NCBI GenBank assembly: GCA_017354575.1 | Contig: JAFMQP010000010.1 | Coordinates: 1 to 20,614, forward strand | Reading direction: 5' to 3' | Length of the DNA: 20,614 nt | Source: Acidothermales bacterium | GTDB lineage: Bacteria; Actinomycetota; Actinomycetes; Streptosporangiales; WHST01 | Shown: piece by piece, positions 20,518 through 20,614 of the stretch | Position numbering within the stretch: the first letter of the stretch is position 1 | How the letters are laid out: every line of letters starts with the position of its first letter | Program-made: the position numbers and the translations under genes | The notes under the pieces: generated by a model | What the model was told of the DNA's origin: nothing | The model's database searches: none | The model's input: the letters and a program-made list of their open reading frames with translations, nothing else

Positions 20518-20614
20518 ATGAGCGCCGGTGACAAGGCGAAGCAGAAGGCCGAGGAGATGGCGGGACGGCTCAAGAAGAAGACCGGTGACGCCATCGACAA
20601 CGAGCAGATGCAGG
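20518..20614 (+). CDS. CsbD-family stress protein, N-terminal part
   Basis: ATG at 20518 with GGAGG seven bases upstream; 32 complete codons are visible before the right edge. MSAGDKAKQKAEEMAGRLKK is a Lys/Glu/Ala-rich amphipathic start, followed by KTGDAIDNEQMQ. This matches CsbD proteins, about 60-70 residues long, produced in general stress responses; their molecular role is unknown. The C-terminus is outside the window. Confidence is limited by length but the pattern (K, E, GxxKKxxGxAxxN) is characteristic. Confidence 0.75.
   Translation, partial: MSAGDKAKQKAEEMAGRLKKKTGDAIDNEQMQ

Overview
The window is GC-rich and gene-dense, and reads as a chromosomal segment of an actinobacterium. The evidence is the protein families: paired XRE/DUF5753 regulators with DUF397 partners, a PF04672-type SAM-dependent methyltransferase, DUF1707, DUF6458 and DUF4396 proteins, frequent GTG starts, and strong G/C hairpins without U-tracts. 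Genus cannot be decided from this sequence. I see no rRNA, tRNA, CRISPR array, transposase or prophage.

Left part (1-4000, all minus strand): the start of an osmoprotectant-type ABC permease runs off the left edge. Next comes a decayed M20 peptidase, then a tiny two-gene unit (27-aa ORF overlapping a 67-aa ORF) bounded by perfect hairpins. Two regulatory pairs follow: XRE regulator plus DUF397 protein, and SAM-methyltransferase plus DUF397 protein. A near-palindromic motif (minus-strand consensus YTGYGAWTCACAM) sits 42-58 bp upstream of the first gene of all three units, so they may form one local regulon. A gene-poor stretch of about 400 bp follows.

Middle part (4400-12600): a DUF1707 membrane protein; a three-gene plus-strand acyl-CoA operon (acyl-CoA dehydrogenase, acyl-CoA synthetase, enoyl-CoA hydratase-like protein lacking the usual catalytic glutamates); a convergent CBS-CBS-BON protein; a truncated RibD/DHFR-like pseudogene; a metallo-beta-lactamase-fold protein with an N-terminal four-cysteine knuckle; a secreted TIGR03118 protein; and a DUF4396 membrane protein with a CsoR-like inverted repeat in its leader.

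Right part (12600-20614): a multi-pass membrane protein behind a long possibly structured leader; a minus-strand operon of three paralogous 'CLCS' lipoprotein-like proteins followed by a secreted OmpA-like peptidoglycan-binding protein; a DUF6458 protein; a small one-helix protein; a DMT/EamA-type transporter divergent from a GH15 glucoamylase/trehalase-like enzyme; an AlkA-like DNA glycosylase; and the start of a CsbD-like stress protein.

The most distinctive items are the triplicated lipoprotein/OmpA operon with a tandem 11-bp repeat in its promoter region, and the three-unit motif network around the XRE/DUF397 and methyltransferase/DUF397 pairs.
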